Assembly: GCA_017621845.1 (NCBI GenBank)
Contig: JAGASI010000018.1
Location: 1 to 64,000, forward strand
Source: Muribaculaceae bacterium
GTDB taxonomy: Bacteria; Bacteroidota; Bacteroidia; Bacteroidales; Muribaculaceae
DNA length: 64,000 bases
Reading direction: 5' to 3'
Position 1 is the first letter of the stretch. Every line of letters begins with the position of its first letter. Made by a program: the position numbers and the translations under genes. Shown here one piece after another: positions 1 to 9,102 of the stretch. Under the pieces are notes generated by a model. It was not told the DNA's origin and made no database searches. It saw only the letters and a program-made list of their open reading frames with translations.

Positions 1-191
1 AGGCTAAATTAGCTGTGAATCAGATATTTATAATCATGTCGCAACCAATCCTGCATACATTGAGGTTCGCCTATAAAATATGGCTTTGATAAAGACGACC
101 ATGAGATTTTAAATGTAGATTTTAAATGAAAGAGCCGTGCGACCTAAACCACTTTTTTTTTTAGCATGACAACTTTTTATAAAATTTTATG

Positions 192-199
192 TACTTTTG
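192..199 (+). promoter_or_regulatory. Candidate Bacteroidota -7 box for the first lipoprotein gene
   Basis: TACTTTTG fits the TAnnTTTG consensus and lies 32 bp before the ATG at 232. No convincing TTTG -33 box is visible upstream, so this is weak. The rest of bases 1-231 is AT-rich and shows no gene. Confidence 0.35.
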
Positions 200-231
200 T
201 GACAAAATAACCACTCTAAAACATAACCACT

Positions 232-981
232 ATGAATCTAAAACTCTTTTTTTCACTTTTGACGGCATTATTTATCACATCTTGTTCATCAGACGAGCCC
301 GTCACGTCAGTTAATTTTGACAAATCTTATGCACGCTCATTAAGCGATGGAGAGACTGATGTAACCTATCGGTCTTCGGATTACAAACGATTTGATAAAA
401 GCGAATTCACCAAGGACAAATGGGTCGACATAACCGATGAACTATATGTAGGATGGGAATCTTGTACACCTTCCACAATAATTATTCAAGATGGCAATGT
501 ATATACTGACTATGAGATGTATAACCCTTCAACCGGACCATCCGTGATAGGCACAATTTGGAATGCCTATCTTTATACTACCGGGAGGAAATATTCTCTG
601 CATCTATATCAAGATTTTAGCATAAATGACCCGGACAATACGGTATCTATCGGCCATGCAAATTATACCGTGCTTGGCATAACCCCAAAATCTTTTCAGC
701 TGGAATACATATCCCGGTATGAAGGAGGGAAAGGAGGTCTTGGAGGTTTCATCAAAGAAGTCAACACCTATAGCGTAGACGAGAACGGTGGTTTAAGTAA
801 AGATGCTCTCGTATATGACTCGGAAAAATCGCTTGTCAAGGACGTCATAGCGCGTTGCCGCGAGACTTTTGGCGATGTTGTAGACTTGAACAAAGTTTAT
901 GAGGGCATGGTTATTTATGACAACCCCGAGCTTGCAATCTTCAACCTTGATGACGTGGCACGCCATTACGGGATAGAATAA
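232..981 (+). CDS. Hypothetical lipoprotein, 249 aa
   Basis: I do not recognise the family. The N-terminus is a lipoprotein signal: a hydrophobic stretch from residue 5 followed by a lipobox ending at Cys18 (FITSC), then Ser-Ser-Asp. This predicts export and lipid anchoring in the periplasm or outer membrane. The mature part is rich in Asp, Tyr and Ser with no transmembrane segment or obvious repeat. It stands alone: the next gene is convergent, and a hairpin at 1062-1100 follows. The ATG start gives a clean signal peptide. It is a real gene judging by length and signal; function unknown. Confidence 0.75.
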   Translation: MNLKLFFSLLTALFITSCSSDEPVTSVNFDKSYARSLSDGETDVTYRSSDYKRFDKSEFTKDKWVDITDELYVGWESCTPSTIIIQDGNVYTDYEMYNPSTGPSVIGTIWNAYLYTTGRKYSLHLYQDFSINDPDNTVSIGHANYTVLGITPKSFQLEYISRYEGGKGGLGGFIKEVNTYSVDENGGLSKDALVYDSEKSLVKDVIARCRETFGDVVDLNKVYEGMVIYDNPELAIFNLDDVARHYGIE

Positions 982-1061
982 TTGTCCTATCAATACAACT
1001 CTCCCATTCCGACTTCATCAAAAAAATCCATGGCAAGCAATAACATGCCGCCTCTACCCAC

Positions 1062-1100
1062 AATCGGTTGACTATGGCTCGTGGCTATAATCAACCGATT
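1062..1100. terminator. Hairpin between convergent lipoprotein and dtd genes
   Basis: Ten-bp arms AATCGGTTGA (1062-1071) and TCAACCGATT (1091-1100), followed on the + strand by a short T stretch. It sits between convergent genes and probably ends the upstream lipoprotein transcript. Confidence 0.55.
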
Positions 1101-1116
1101 TTATCTATATATCTGA

Positions 1117-1572
1117 TTATTCTTTTAAACGTGAGTCAATGATAATTGTCACCGGGCCGTCGTTGATAAGTTCGACTTGCATATCGGCGCCAAACACACC
1201 CCGCTTTACCTCCCGGCCAAGGGCCAAGGCGAGTTGTTGACAATAAAGTTCATACATAGGCACGGACACATCATGCCCTGCGGCTCGTATATAACTCGGG
1301 CGGTTACCCTTGCGTGTGCTCGCCGTGAGGGTAAACTGGCTCACCGCCAACACCTCCAGCTCCGGCAATTGGCTTAGTGACAGGTTCATCACACCCGCCT
1401 CATCATCATAAATCCTTAATCCGGCAGTCTTTTTCACCAGCCAGTCGACATCGGTCTCGGTATCACCGGTCTCGACACCCACCAATATCATCATACCGGC
1501 ACCGATGCTGCTATATATCGAGCCATCGATGCTGACTGAGGCCCGTTTTACTCGTTGTATTACTACTCTCAT
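1117..1572 (-). CDS. dtd: D-aminoacyl-tRNA deacylase
   Basis: Dtd hydrolyses the ester bond of D-aminoacyl-tRNAs (and Gly-tRNA-Ala) in the cytoplasm, proofreading chirality. The 151 residues match the usual family length of about 145-150. The start MRVVIQRVKRASV is typical, the SQFTLTAS motif is present in the middle, and the GPVTIIID motif near the C-terminus is the cross-subunit Gly-cisPro element that excludes L-amino acids. It lies 85 bp downstream of pnp on the same strand with a hairpin between, so it may be read through from pnp or transcribed separately. Confidence 0.95.
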   Translation of the reverse strand: MRVVIQRVKRASVSIDGSIYSSIGAGMMILVGVETGDTETDVDWLVKKTAGLRIYDDEAGVMNLSLSQLPELEVLAVSQFTLTASTRKGNRPSYIRAAGHDVSVPMYELYCQQLALALGREVKRGVFGADMQVELINDGPVTIIIDSRLKE

Positions 1573-1599
1573 ATCTCAATAGAAGTCTTTATAACCAAA

Positions 1600-1634
1600 C
1601 GAGCCGGCCACACATTTCAACAGTGGTCGGCTCG
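1600..1634. terminator. Hairpin between pnp and dtd
   Basis: Twelve-bp arms (1600-1611 and 1623-1634) pair with one G-T wobble; loop of 11 nt. T run on the + strand side, A run on the pnp side. On the - strand it would act as an attenuator or terminator after pnp. Confidence 0.55.
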
Positions 1635-1657
1635 TGATTTTTTATAACATTACCTGA

Positions 1658-3901
1658 TTATTCCTCGCGGCGGTCACGGTTTTCGCGACGTGGGCGGTCG
1701 CCACCTTCGCGACGGGGACCACGACCATCACGACGGGGACGGTCACCGCGGTCGGCACGAGGACGACGCTCGGGTTCTACCCATCCCTCGGGTTTTTCCT
1801 TGAGGGCACGCATTGACAGGCGGTACTTGCCGGTCTTCTTGTCAATCTCGATGAGCTTGACCTCAACGGTGTCTCCTTCTTTAAGACCTGAGGCAGCCAT
1901 GTCGGGGAGACGCTCCCATGAGATTTCTGAGATATGGAGCAGTCCATCGCGGTTGGGCATGAATTCTACAAATGCACCAAAGTCCATGATTGAACGGACG
2001 GTGCCGGTATACACCTGTCCTTCCTCGGGAAGTTGCACGATGGCGTTAATCATCTCGAGAGCCTTGTCGATGTCAGCCTTGTTGGCGGCGGCAACTTCGA
2101 TATATCCACCCTCGTCAATCTCGTCAATCGAGACAGTTGCACCCGAGGACTCCTGGATACCTTGGATAACTTTTCCACCCGGGCCAATGACAGCACCGAT
2201 AAGGTCTTTGGGAATTGTCATGGTGACAATACGTGGTACATGAGGCTTGTAGTCCTCGCGAGGAGCGGGAATGGTGGCCTCGATGATGTCAAGGATGTGG
2301 AGACGGCCGTCACGTGCCTGGTTGAGGGCACGCTCGAGAATTTCATATGACAGTCCGTCACATTTGATGTCCATCTGGGTTGCTGTGATGCCGTCACGTG
2401 TACCGGTCACCTTGAAGTCCATGTCGCCGAGGTGGTCCTCGTCACCGAGAATATCGGAGAGGATGGCATATTTGGGAGACTCGGTGTCGGTGATAAGACC
2501 CATGGCGATACCGCTGACGGGCTTTTTCATCTTGACACCGGCATCGAGAAGTGCCAATGTGCCGGCACATACGGTAGCCATTGATGACGAGCCGTTAGAT
2601 TCGAGGATATCACTTACTACACGGCAGGTGTAGGGGAAATCATCGGGGAACATGCGTTTGAGGGCACGGTGGGCAAGGTTGCCGTGACCTATCTCACGAC
2701 GGCCTACGCCACGTTGGGCCTTGGCCTCGCCTGTCGAGAAGGGAGGGAAGTTGTAGTGGAGAAGGAAACGCTCGCGACCTTGATTGAGGACGTCGTCAAG
2801 GATTTTCTCATCGAGCTTGGTGCCGAGAGTTACTGTTGACAGTGACTGTGTCTCGCCACGTGTGAATACAGCCGATCCGTGAGGGCCGGGGATGTAGTCT
2901 ACCTCACACCAGATAGGACGTATCTGGGTTGTCTTACGACCATCGAGACGGATACCCTCGTCGAGGATGCAACGGCGCACAGCCTCTTTCTCAACATCGT
3001 GGTAGTAACGCTTGACCAAAGGTGTCTTCTCGTCGCGTTCTTCTTCAGGAAGAGCGTCGATATATTCCTGGCAGATGGCATCAAAGGCATCCTGACGCCA
3101 GTGTTTGTCGGCACATCCGGCCTTGGCGATGGCATAAGCCTTGTCATAGCACTTGGCCTTGACATCGGCGCGCAATTCCTCGTCGTTGACCTCGTGGCAG
3201 TATTCACGTTTGGTCAAGGCGTTGGCCTCGGCGGCAAGTTCTTCCTGGGCTTTACATTGTACCTTGATGGCGGCGTGGGCTGTCTTGAGGGCTTCGAGAA
3301 GCTCGGCTTCCGATACCTCGTTCATCTCGCCTTCTACCATCATGATATTGTCGTATGTAGCGCCGACCATGAGCTCCATGTCGGCCTTCTCGAGTTGTTC
3401 AAAGGTGGGGTTGATGACAAACTTGCCATCGATACGGGCCACGCGCACCTCAGAAATGGGGCCGTGGAAAGGAATGTCGCTGACAGCAATGGCGGCCGAG
3501 GCGGCAAGTCCTGCCAAGGCGTCAGGCATGTCTACACCATCTGATGAATACATGGTGATGTTGACAAAGGTGTCAGCGTGATAGTTGTCAGGAAACAGGG
3601 GACGCAGTACACGGTCGACAAGACGAGAGGTCAATATCTCATAGTCGTTGGCTCGGCCCTCACGTTTCAGGAAACCGCCGGGGAATCGGCCGGCTGCCGA
3701 AAATTTTTCTTTATACTCTACTTGGAGGGGCATGAAGTCTACTCCCTCTCCGGCCTCTTTGGCCGACACGACAGTGGCTAACAGCATTGTGTTACCCATG
3801 CGCAATTCTACCGCTCCATCGGCCTGCTTGGCTAATTTTCCGGTCTCGAGTGTTATCTCGCGACCATCATCAAGGACGATGGTTTTTTTGATTGGATTCA
3901 T
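1658..3901 (-). CDS. pnp: Polynucleotide phosphorylase
   Basis: PNPase is the 3'-to-5' phosphorolytic exoribonuclease of RNA decay. The 747 residues contain two RNase PH-like domains (roughly 12-230 and 320-550) joined by a helical linker. The second carries the catalytic-core sequences [14 protein letters not shown] and [17 protein letters not shown] domain with the GPGG loop follows ([12 protein letters not shown], about residue 560), then an S1 domain (about 625-695). The last 40 residues are an Arg/Asp/Gly-rich tail, longer than in Proteobacteria, possibly an extra RNA contact. The ATG start is well placed; several long antisense reading frames inside are by-products of codon use. Confidence 0.97.
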   Translation of the reverse strand: MNPIKKTIVLDDGREITLETGKLAKQADGAVELRMGNTMLLATVVSAKEAGEGVDFMPLQVEYKEKFSAAGRFPGGFLKREGRANDYEILTSRLVDRVLRPLFPDNYHADTFVNITMYSSDGVDMPDALAGLAASAAIAVSDIPFHGPISEVRVARIDGKFVINPTFEQLEKADMELMVGATYDNIMMVEGEMNEVSEAELLEALKTAHAAIKVQCKAQEELAAEANALTKREYCHEVNDEELRADVKAKCYDKAYAIAKAGCADKHWRQDAFDAICQEYIDALPEEERDEKTPLVKRYYHDVEKEAVRRCILDEGIRLDGRKTTQIRPIWCEVDYIPGPHGSAVFTRGETQSLSTVTLGTKLDEKILDDVLNQGRERFLLHYNFPPFSTGEAKAQRGVGRREIGHGNLAHRALKRMFPDDFPYTCRVVSDILESNGSSSMATVCAGTLALLDAGVKMKKPVSGIAMGLITDTESPKYAILSDILGDEDHLGDMDFKVTGTRDGITATQMDIKCDGLSYEILERALNQARDGRLHILDIIEATIPAPREDYKPHVPRIVTMTIPKDLIGAVIGPGGKVIQGIQESSGATVSIDEIDEGGYIEVAAANKADIDKALEMINAIVQLPEEGQVYTGTVRSIMDFGAFVEFMPNRDGLLHISEISWERLPDMAASGLKEGDTVEVKLIEIDKKTGKYRLSMRALKEKPEGWVEPERRPRADRGDRPRRDGRGPRREGGDRPRRENRDRREE

Positions 3902-3954
3902 AAATTGAAATTATCGATAATTGTTTGTTCTTTAATACGTCACAAAAATTGTCG

Positions 3955-3962
3955 CAAATTTA
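3955..3962 (-). promoter_or_regulatory. Candidate -7 box for pnp
   Basis: On the - strand this reads TAAATTTG, a match to TAnnTTTG, about 54 nt upstream of the pnp ATG. A clear -33 TTTG is not seen, so confidence is modest. Confidence 0.4.
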
Positions 3963-4123
3963 GCGTTTTTTTTTAACATTCTGACTCTGTGCTCATATAA
4001 TAATTCTTAAAAATCACCCCTATTCGCCCAAACTTCGGAGATGAGAGTGATAAACCTCGGTATCTTTTACCTATTCAGGGTGGAGGTGATGCTTGTCTAA
4101 AAAGTTTTTTGTAATTTTGAAGC

Positions 4124-4471
4124 GTGAAGTATAACAGCGACATATCTTATCGAGGAGCGGTCGTGGCGATTGCCATGACATGCTTGTTGATTGTCAGTGG
4201 ATCAGGCGTTTGCCATGGAGCTATGGCGACACCGCCGATGATGACCGGGCAGAGTATCGATGTCGATGACAGCGAGCGACTCGAGCTTTCGGTGCGTGAC
4301 GGTGTGCTCGTGATTAATGTTACACGCTCGACAAACATCAAGATATTCTCCATCTTAGGACAATTGGTCTTGCAACGCACTATACCAGCCGGTGTCACTC
4401 GCATCAAGCTCCCGGCGCGAGGCATATATATATTCAAGGCGTCAGGCACGACACGTCGTATCACTGTGTGA
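4124..4471 (+). CDS. Small secreted protein with sorting-domain-like C-terminus, 115 aa
   Basis: The N-terminal third has a hydrophobic stretch (VVAIAMTCLLIVSGSG) that fits a signal peptide. The last 70 residues resemble the Por/T9SS type A C-terminal domain: a beta-rich segment with IKIFSILGQLVLQRTI, then LPARGIYIFKASG and a terminal RRITV. The protein is almost only signal plus this domain. The reading frame opens with GTG at 4124; no ATG lies before the hydrophobic stretch, so GTG is the likely start. It is divergent from pnp and 41 bp ahead of dut. It could be a remnant of a larger secreted protein or a small stand-alone domain. Confidence 0.6.
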   Translation: MKYNSDISYRGAVVAIAMTCLLIVSGSGVCHGAMATPPMMTGQSIDVDDSERLELSVRDGVLVINVTRSTNIKIFSILGQLVLQRTIPAGVTRIKLPARGIYIFKASGTTRRITV

Positions 4472-4512
4472 ATCGATAGACAGGCGTTATAATGTTTTAA
4501 ACAATCCTTAAC

Positions 4513-4956
4513 ATGTCAGAAATTAAAGTCAAGATAATCAACACCTCTCCCAATCCACTCCCTACCTATGCCACCGAACAATCGGCCGGCATGGACCTGA
4601 GAGCCTCCATCTCAGAACCGGTGACTCTTGCATCTCTCGAGCGCGCTCTTATACCCACCGGCTTGAGAATAGCCCTTCCCAAGGGTTATGAGATGCAGAT
4701 CAGGCCACGTAGCGGCCTTGCGCTCAAACACGGCATATCGCTGGTAAACACGCCCGGCACAATCGATGCTGACTATCGTGGTGAAATTGGCGTCATAGTC
4801 ATCAACCTCTCCCGGGATCCTTTTACCATCAACCCCGGTGAACGTATCTGCCAAGCCGTCGTGACCCGACACGAACAAGTATCATGGCAACCCGTCGAAA
4901 ACCTTGACGAGACCGACCGTGGCGTCGGTGGTTTTGGCCACACCGGACGCGGCTGA
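4513..4956 (+). CDS. dut: Deoxyuridine 5'-triphosphate nucleotidohydrolase (dUTPase)
   Basis: Dut hydrolyses dUTP to dUMP and pyrophosphate, keeping uracil out of DNA and supplying dTMP synthesis. All the trimeric dUTPase motifs are visible in 147 residues: AGMDLRA (about 25-31), RPRSGLA, the uracil-binding segment [13 protein letters not shown] with the catalytic Asp, and the glycine-rich C-terminal motif GGFGHTGRG. Length is normal. It begins a run of co-directional genes (dut, TPR protein, DUF4292 lipoprotein, EnvC-like protein), an order I know from other Bacteroidales. Confidence 0.96.
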   Translation: MSEIKVKIINTSPNPLPTYATEQSAGMDLRASISEPVTLASLERALIPTGLRIALPKGYEMQIRPRSGLALKHGISLVNTPGTIDADYRGEIGVIVINLSRDPFTINPGERICQAVVTRHEQVSWQPVENLDETDRGVGGFGHTGRG

Positions 4957-5059
4957 ACTCATCAACCTCTCTGTTGTTATCTCTAAAAGTATTATCTATA
5001 AGAGCGTATCAACTATCCAAATAATGACAAATCTTACTCCCCATAAGCCCCATATCATA

Positions 5060-6946
5060 ATGCGTCGTCTACTGCTGACACCGTTGCTGACGCTGTTAAC
5101 CGTCACATTGTCAGTGATGGCATCTTCCAAGCACGATAGCGACTGGGACAAAGAAGCCATCAGACGCAAAGCCACCTACACTTATGCCCAGGGATGTATC
5201 GCCATGGCCCAAGACAGCCTCGACCGTGGTTATCGGTTGCTCGACCGTGCCTACCAACTCAACCCCGAAGACCTCGATATTGTCCTGGCAAGAGCCCAGG
5301 CACGTATGGTCGTTCATCGTGACTCTTCTTCAGTCGAAGAATATTATCAAGCCCTTCTCAATGAGTTTAACCAAGGCTATGACGACTACTCATCGGCCAT
5401 GAGGACTGCCTACATGGCAGGACAGCTACAACGATATGACGATCTGGTCAACATCTATGAACGCGCCATTATACTATGGCCCGCCAAAACCGATGCCACC
5501 GACCTTGCCCAGGCTTATGTCCTGCTCAGCATGACCAAGGGTGACACCACAGCCTATAACAAGGCCATGGCAATATATGACCGTCTCGAACGCGGTGTAG
5601 GCATTAACGTGGGACTTTCATCCCAACGCATACGTGCCATGTCATCGCGCATGGATACCCTCGGTATCGCCCGCGAGCTCGACCGGCTGATTTCACACAT
5701 GCCCGACCAGATTGAGGCCCTGCTATATGCCGGACAAGCCTATCACGAGATAGGCCGCGACTCACTCGCCGGAATGACACTCAACCGCGCCTGTACCCTC
5801 GACCCGACAAATGGCGAGGCTCTACTGACTCTCGCCGAATATTATGAAGTTACCGGTGACAGCGTTCAGGCCTTAAACCTCAGACGTCAGGCATTGCTCA
5901 GCCCCGAGATTGAAGCTGACTCCAAGTTTGAACTCATGCGTGACTACCTCAAGCTCTTCATCGAAGACTCAGCGGCCTATGACTCCACACGACAATTCAT
6001 CCAACGAGTGATTGAAGTAACCCCCGGCGAGCCTCGCCTACACGCGCTTTTTGGATCCTACCTCGGACTTAATGGTGACATGGACGAGATGTTTGAGCAA
6101 TTTGACTACGCGCTTGACCTTGACCCGGCCAACGATGCTCTGCGCTCATCATATATACAGCATCTCGCGACGTCGCCCGAAGACAGCAACCGATTGCTGA
6201 ATCTCGCGCGCAAAGGAATGGAAGTCTCTCCTGATAACTTCTACTTTCCTATCATGGCCTCTATGGTATTCAGTCAACGCGGTGACTATGCCGGTGCATA
6301 CTCGCTACTGGACAGCGTCAATATAGGCGAAGTAAAAAACAACGAGGCAGTCTCGGCTCTGATAACGACCAAAGCCGACATGCTCCAACGCATCGACTCT
6401 ACCGGCCGAGCTCTCGAGCTTTATGATCGCGCTATACTACTCGACCCAAATAACTACATGGCATATAACAACGCTGCCTACTACATGTCTGTCGCTGACA
6501 ATGACCTCGACAAGGCTCTTAAATATGCACGCTACGCTGTACTCTCTGACATCGACAACCCCACATATCTTGACACCTACGCCTGGGTTTACTTCAAGCT
6601 CAAGAACTTCCCCGAGGCCAAGTCTTATATAGATAAAGCACTCGAAGCACTCGACTATACTCTCCCCGGCGACTCGGTTGTCACCGACTCGGTGGCGGTG
6701 GATAACATGCCTTTAGACACTGTCGCGGTTGACCCAAACAAGACCGGTGTGGTTACTTCCATCGATAACATCAAGAATAAACAATATGAAGGCATAGCAG
6801 AAGTTCTGGAGCACGCCGGCGACATTTACTTCATGTATGGGCTTCCCGACCGAGCTGTCGAGTTTTGGGCCGAAGCGGCCTCCCATGGACAACCATCCGA
6901 TGTACTCCGCCGAAAAGTGCGCGACAAAACTTATTATTATAAATAA
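5060..6946 (+). CDS. Exported tetratricopeptide-repeat protein, 628 aa
   Basis: A tetratricopeptide scaffold protein with a signal peptide (MRRLLLTPLLTLLTVTLS) and no lipobox, so probably periplasmic or outer-membrane associated. Consecutive 34-residue helical repeats fill most of the chain; good examples are the segments containing EALLYAGQAYHEIGRDSLAG, LLTLAEYYEVTGDS and NNAAYYMSVADNDLDKALKY. A low-complexity Asp/Val/Thr linker precedes the final repeat. The frame is open further upstream, overlapping dut, but the ATG at 5060 gives the signal peptide; ATG 5024 is an alternative. The stop lies 2 bp before the next gene, so the two are co-transcribed. Its conserved place before DUF4292 and EnvC-like genes suggests an envelope role. 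Confidence 0.85.
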   Translation: MRRLLLTPLLTLLTVTLSVMASSKHDSDWDKEAIRRKATYTYAQGCIAMAQDSLDRGYRLLDRAYQLNPEDLDIVLARAQARMVVHRDSSSVEEYYQALLNEFNQGYDDYSSAMRTAYMAGQLQRYDDLVNIYERAIILWPAKTDATDLAQAYVLLSMTKGDTTAYNKAMAIYDRLERGVGINVGLSSQRIRAMSSRMDTLGIARELDRLISHMPDQIEALLYAGQAYHEIGRDSLAGMTLNRACTLDPTNGEALLTLAEYYEVTGDSVQALNLRRQALLSPEIEADSKFELMRDYLKLFIEDSAAYDSTRQFIQRVIEVTPGEPRLHALFGSYLGLNGDMDEMFEQFDYALDLDPANDALRSSYIQHLATSPEDSNRLLNLARKGMEVSPDNFYFPIMASMVFSQRGDYAGAYSLLDSVNIGEVKNNEAVSALITTKADMLQRIDSTGRALELYDRAILLDPNNYMAYNNAAYYMSVADNDLDKALKYARYAVLSDIDNPTYLDTYAWVYFKLKNFPEAKSYIDKALEALDYTLPGDSVVTDSVAVDNMPLDTVAVDPNKTGVVTSIDNIKNKQYEGIAEVLEHAGDIYFMYGLPDRAVEFWAEAASHGQPSDVLRRKVRDKTYYYK

Positions 6947-6948
6947 TC

Positions 6949-7629
6949 ATGAACCGTAATATATATACACACTTATATATAGCCCTGTTGGCAATAATTT
7001 CAATCATCACCCTCGAGTCGTGCCACAGCCAGAAAGCCAACACCAAGGACGCCGACCTTAACGCCATCATCTCGGCCGCATCCCATGACTGGCATGACGT
7101 GAAAATGCCTGTCAAAGTCGCCATCGATGAGCCTATGTCAATGTCCATGTCGGGACGCGCGACCCTCGTGCGTGACAGCCTTATCAATATATCGATGAGG
7201 GTATTCGGCATGGAGGTAGCCGTGGTCAATATCACCGCCGACTCGGTACTGGTCATTGATAAGTACCATAAATATTACTTCAACGAGTCACTGTCCAATG
7301 TTATGGGCTCCCATAAGATTACAGTCGGAGAGATGCAGAACATCATGTTAGGACGTGTCGGACAACTCAAACTTGAATTTTCCAACCCCGGTCGGGAACA
7401 ACCCGTGACAGTCACATACAGCGACTTCACAGACACCAAGTGTGGCCCGGTTGCCGGTGTTGTAGACATTAACGCACCCATCAAGCACATGAACATTCAA
7501 TCCAGGCTCCTATGGTCTCCTTCTTCGGCCCAATGGAACACCTACCCCGCGGTAAACATAAAAATTCCCGGAAGCAAATACAAGCTCATCACCACCGACA
7601 ATATCAAGTCTATGTTATCGCACATATAA
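6949..7629 (+). CDS. DUF4292 family lipoprotein
   Basis: A 226-residue lipoprotein: signal with lipobox LESC ending at Cys25. The beta-rich body matches what I know of DUF4292, a LolA/LolB-like fold found in Bacteroidota, whose exact role is not established. The placement, 2 bp after the TPR gene and 49 bp before the EnvC-like gene, is the usual Bacteroidales order. A role in outer-membrane lipoprotein handling is inference from fold and context. Confidence 0.8.
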   Translation: MNRNIYTHLYIALLAIISIITLESCHSQKANTKDADLNAIISAASHDWHDVKMPVKVAIDEPMSMSMSGRATLVRDSLINISMRVFGMEVAVVNITADSVLVIDKYHKYYFNESLSNVMGSHKITVGEMQNIMLGRVGQLKLEFSNPGREQPVTVTYSDFTDTKCGPVAGVVDINAPIKHMNIQSRLLWSPSSAQWNTYPAVNIKIPGSKYKLITTDNIKSMLSHI

Positions 7630-7678
7630 TACCCAACACTCACGACTTACACCCACATCATCACATTACTCCCGCCGA

Positions 7679-9016
7679 GTGAAACTTTTTAAATACATAT
7701 CTATATTTCTGCTATCTATCGCTGTGATTGTCCCGGCGACCGATAACTGCTACAGCGCGACTGCACCCAAGTCTGTCAAAGCCACAAAAAAGGCCAAGTC
7801 AACCTCCAAAAAATCCAAGTCCGCCCCCGAAAAAACTACACGACGCTCATCGACCGTCAAACAAGAGCGACAACAGACCCAACGCGATATCACCGAGACC
7901 CAACGCAAAATCAAAGACAACACCCGTCGTGTCCAACAGAACCTCGACCGTCTCAACTCTCTTAATGCACAAATTGACCGACAGCAGATTTCCATCAACA
8001 CTCTTACCGGAGAGGTCTCAAGACTTGAGACTGCCATATCACTCAAGACCGACTCTATATCTCACCTAACACAAGACATCACACTGCTCAAGAACAGGCT
8101 CAAACAAACGATGCGCGATGCCCGTTCACGCCGTCAACGTCTCAGCCCCATGGCAATGGTATTCTCGGCATCAAGCTTTAATGACGCCATTCGACGTCTG
8201 GGACTGCTCAACCGGCTGAGACAACGCCAGACAGCAACCATTGACTCGCTTGACAGCAAGATTAATCTATTGGATAAACATCGCATCCAGCTCAACGACC
8301 TCAAACAACAACAGAACACTGCGCTCAACAAACTATCTGTGGCCCACGATGTTCTGGTAGGGCACCAGGCCGAGTCTGAAAAACTTGACCGCACACTCAA
8401 AAGCGAAGGCGCCAACCTCAAGCGCCTGCTCGAAGAAAAGCGCCGGCGCATGCGCCAACTTGACGCCGAGCTTGACCGTATTATCGCCGCTGAGGCTGCA
8501 GCCGCTCGCCGTTCCCGCACTCAACCGGACAAGCCACAGACTAATAAACCGACCAAACCTCAAAGCTCGGGAACAGCCATACAAGGCAACGCCCAAGCCT
8601 CGCGCACACTAGACGGCCCCTTTGCATCCAACAAGGGACGACTCCTGTTCCCCGTTGCCGGCAGCTATACCATCACCGGGACCTTTGGTCGTGGAGAGCG
8701 TGCCGGACTCGCCATCGACAATTCGGGCATAGACATCTCGGTAGCCTCAGGAACCAAAGCCCGCGCTGTCTTTGACGGCACGGTTACATCCATCTTTATC
8801 ATGTCAACATACCACAATGTAGTCATAGTGCGTCACGGCGCCTACCTCACCGTCTATGCCGGGCTCTCATCTGTCAACGTCTCTAAAGGCCAAAGCGTCC
8901 GCACCGGACAGACAATAGGCACTATTGCCACCGACGCGACAACCGGCCGCACCGAACTCCACTTTGAGGTACGTCACGAGCGACAGAAACTCAACCCACT
9001 CCAATGGGTAAGATAA
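7679..9016 (+). CDS. EnvC-like coiled-coil protein with degenerate LytM/M23 domain
   Basis: 445 residues: signal peptide, Lys-rich segment, two long coiled-coil regions (about 60-150 and 190-275), a Pro/Thr linker, and a C-terminal LytM (peptidase M23) domain from about 320. Active M23 enzymes have His at HxGIDI and YaHL; here these positions read NSGIDI and YAGLSS, while the last His of LHFEV is kept. Two of the usual zinc-site residues are therefore missing, as in E. coli EnvC, which does not cut peptidoglycan but activates amidases at the septum. I infer a similar activator role. The start is GTG at 7679, giving the signal peptide MKLFKYISIFLLSIAVIV. Confidence 0.85.
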   Translation: MKLFKYISIFLLSIAVIVPATDNCYSATAPKSVKATKKAKSTSKKSKSAPEKTTRRSSTVKQERQQTQRDITETQRKIKDNTRRVQQNLDRLNSLNAQIDRQQISINTLTGEVSRLETAISLKTDSISHLTQDITLLKNRLKQTMRDARSRRQRLSPMAMVFSASSFNDAIRRLGLLNRLRQRQTATIDSLDSKINLLDKHRIQLNDLKQQQNTALNKLSVAHDVLVGHQAESEKLDRTLKSEGANLKRLLEEKRRRMRQLDAELDRIIAAEAAAARRSRTQPDKPQTNKPTKPQSSGTAIQGNAQASRTLDGPFASNKGRLLFPVAGSYTITGTFGRGERAGLAIDNSGIDISVASGTKARAVFDGTVTSIFIMSTYHNVVIVRHGAYLTVYAGLSSVNVSKGQSVRTGQTIGTIATDATTGRTELHFEVRHERQKLNPLQWVR

Positions 9017-9102
9017 ACCATCGGCCGGCAAACGTCCCACCGATATTTCATATATCGATATAATCGACCGATTTCCGCCTCCCAATTCCTTATCCCACAA
9101 CC

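Noticed and set aside
2879..3544. Long open frame antisense to pnp
   Set aside because: It mirrors the pnp codon pattern, has no recognisable protein features, and pnp is clear on the other strand.
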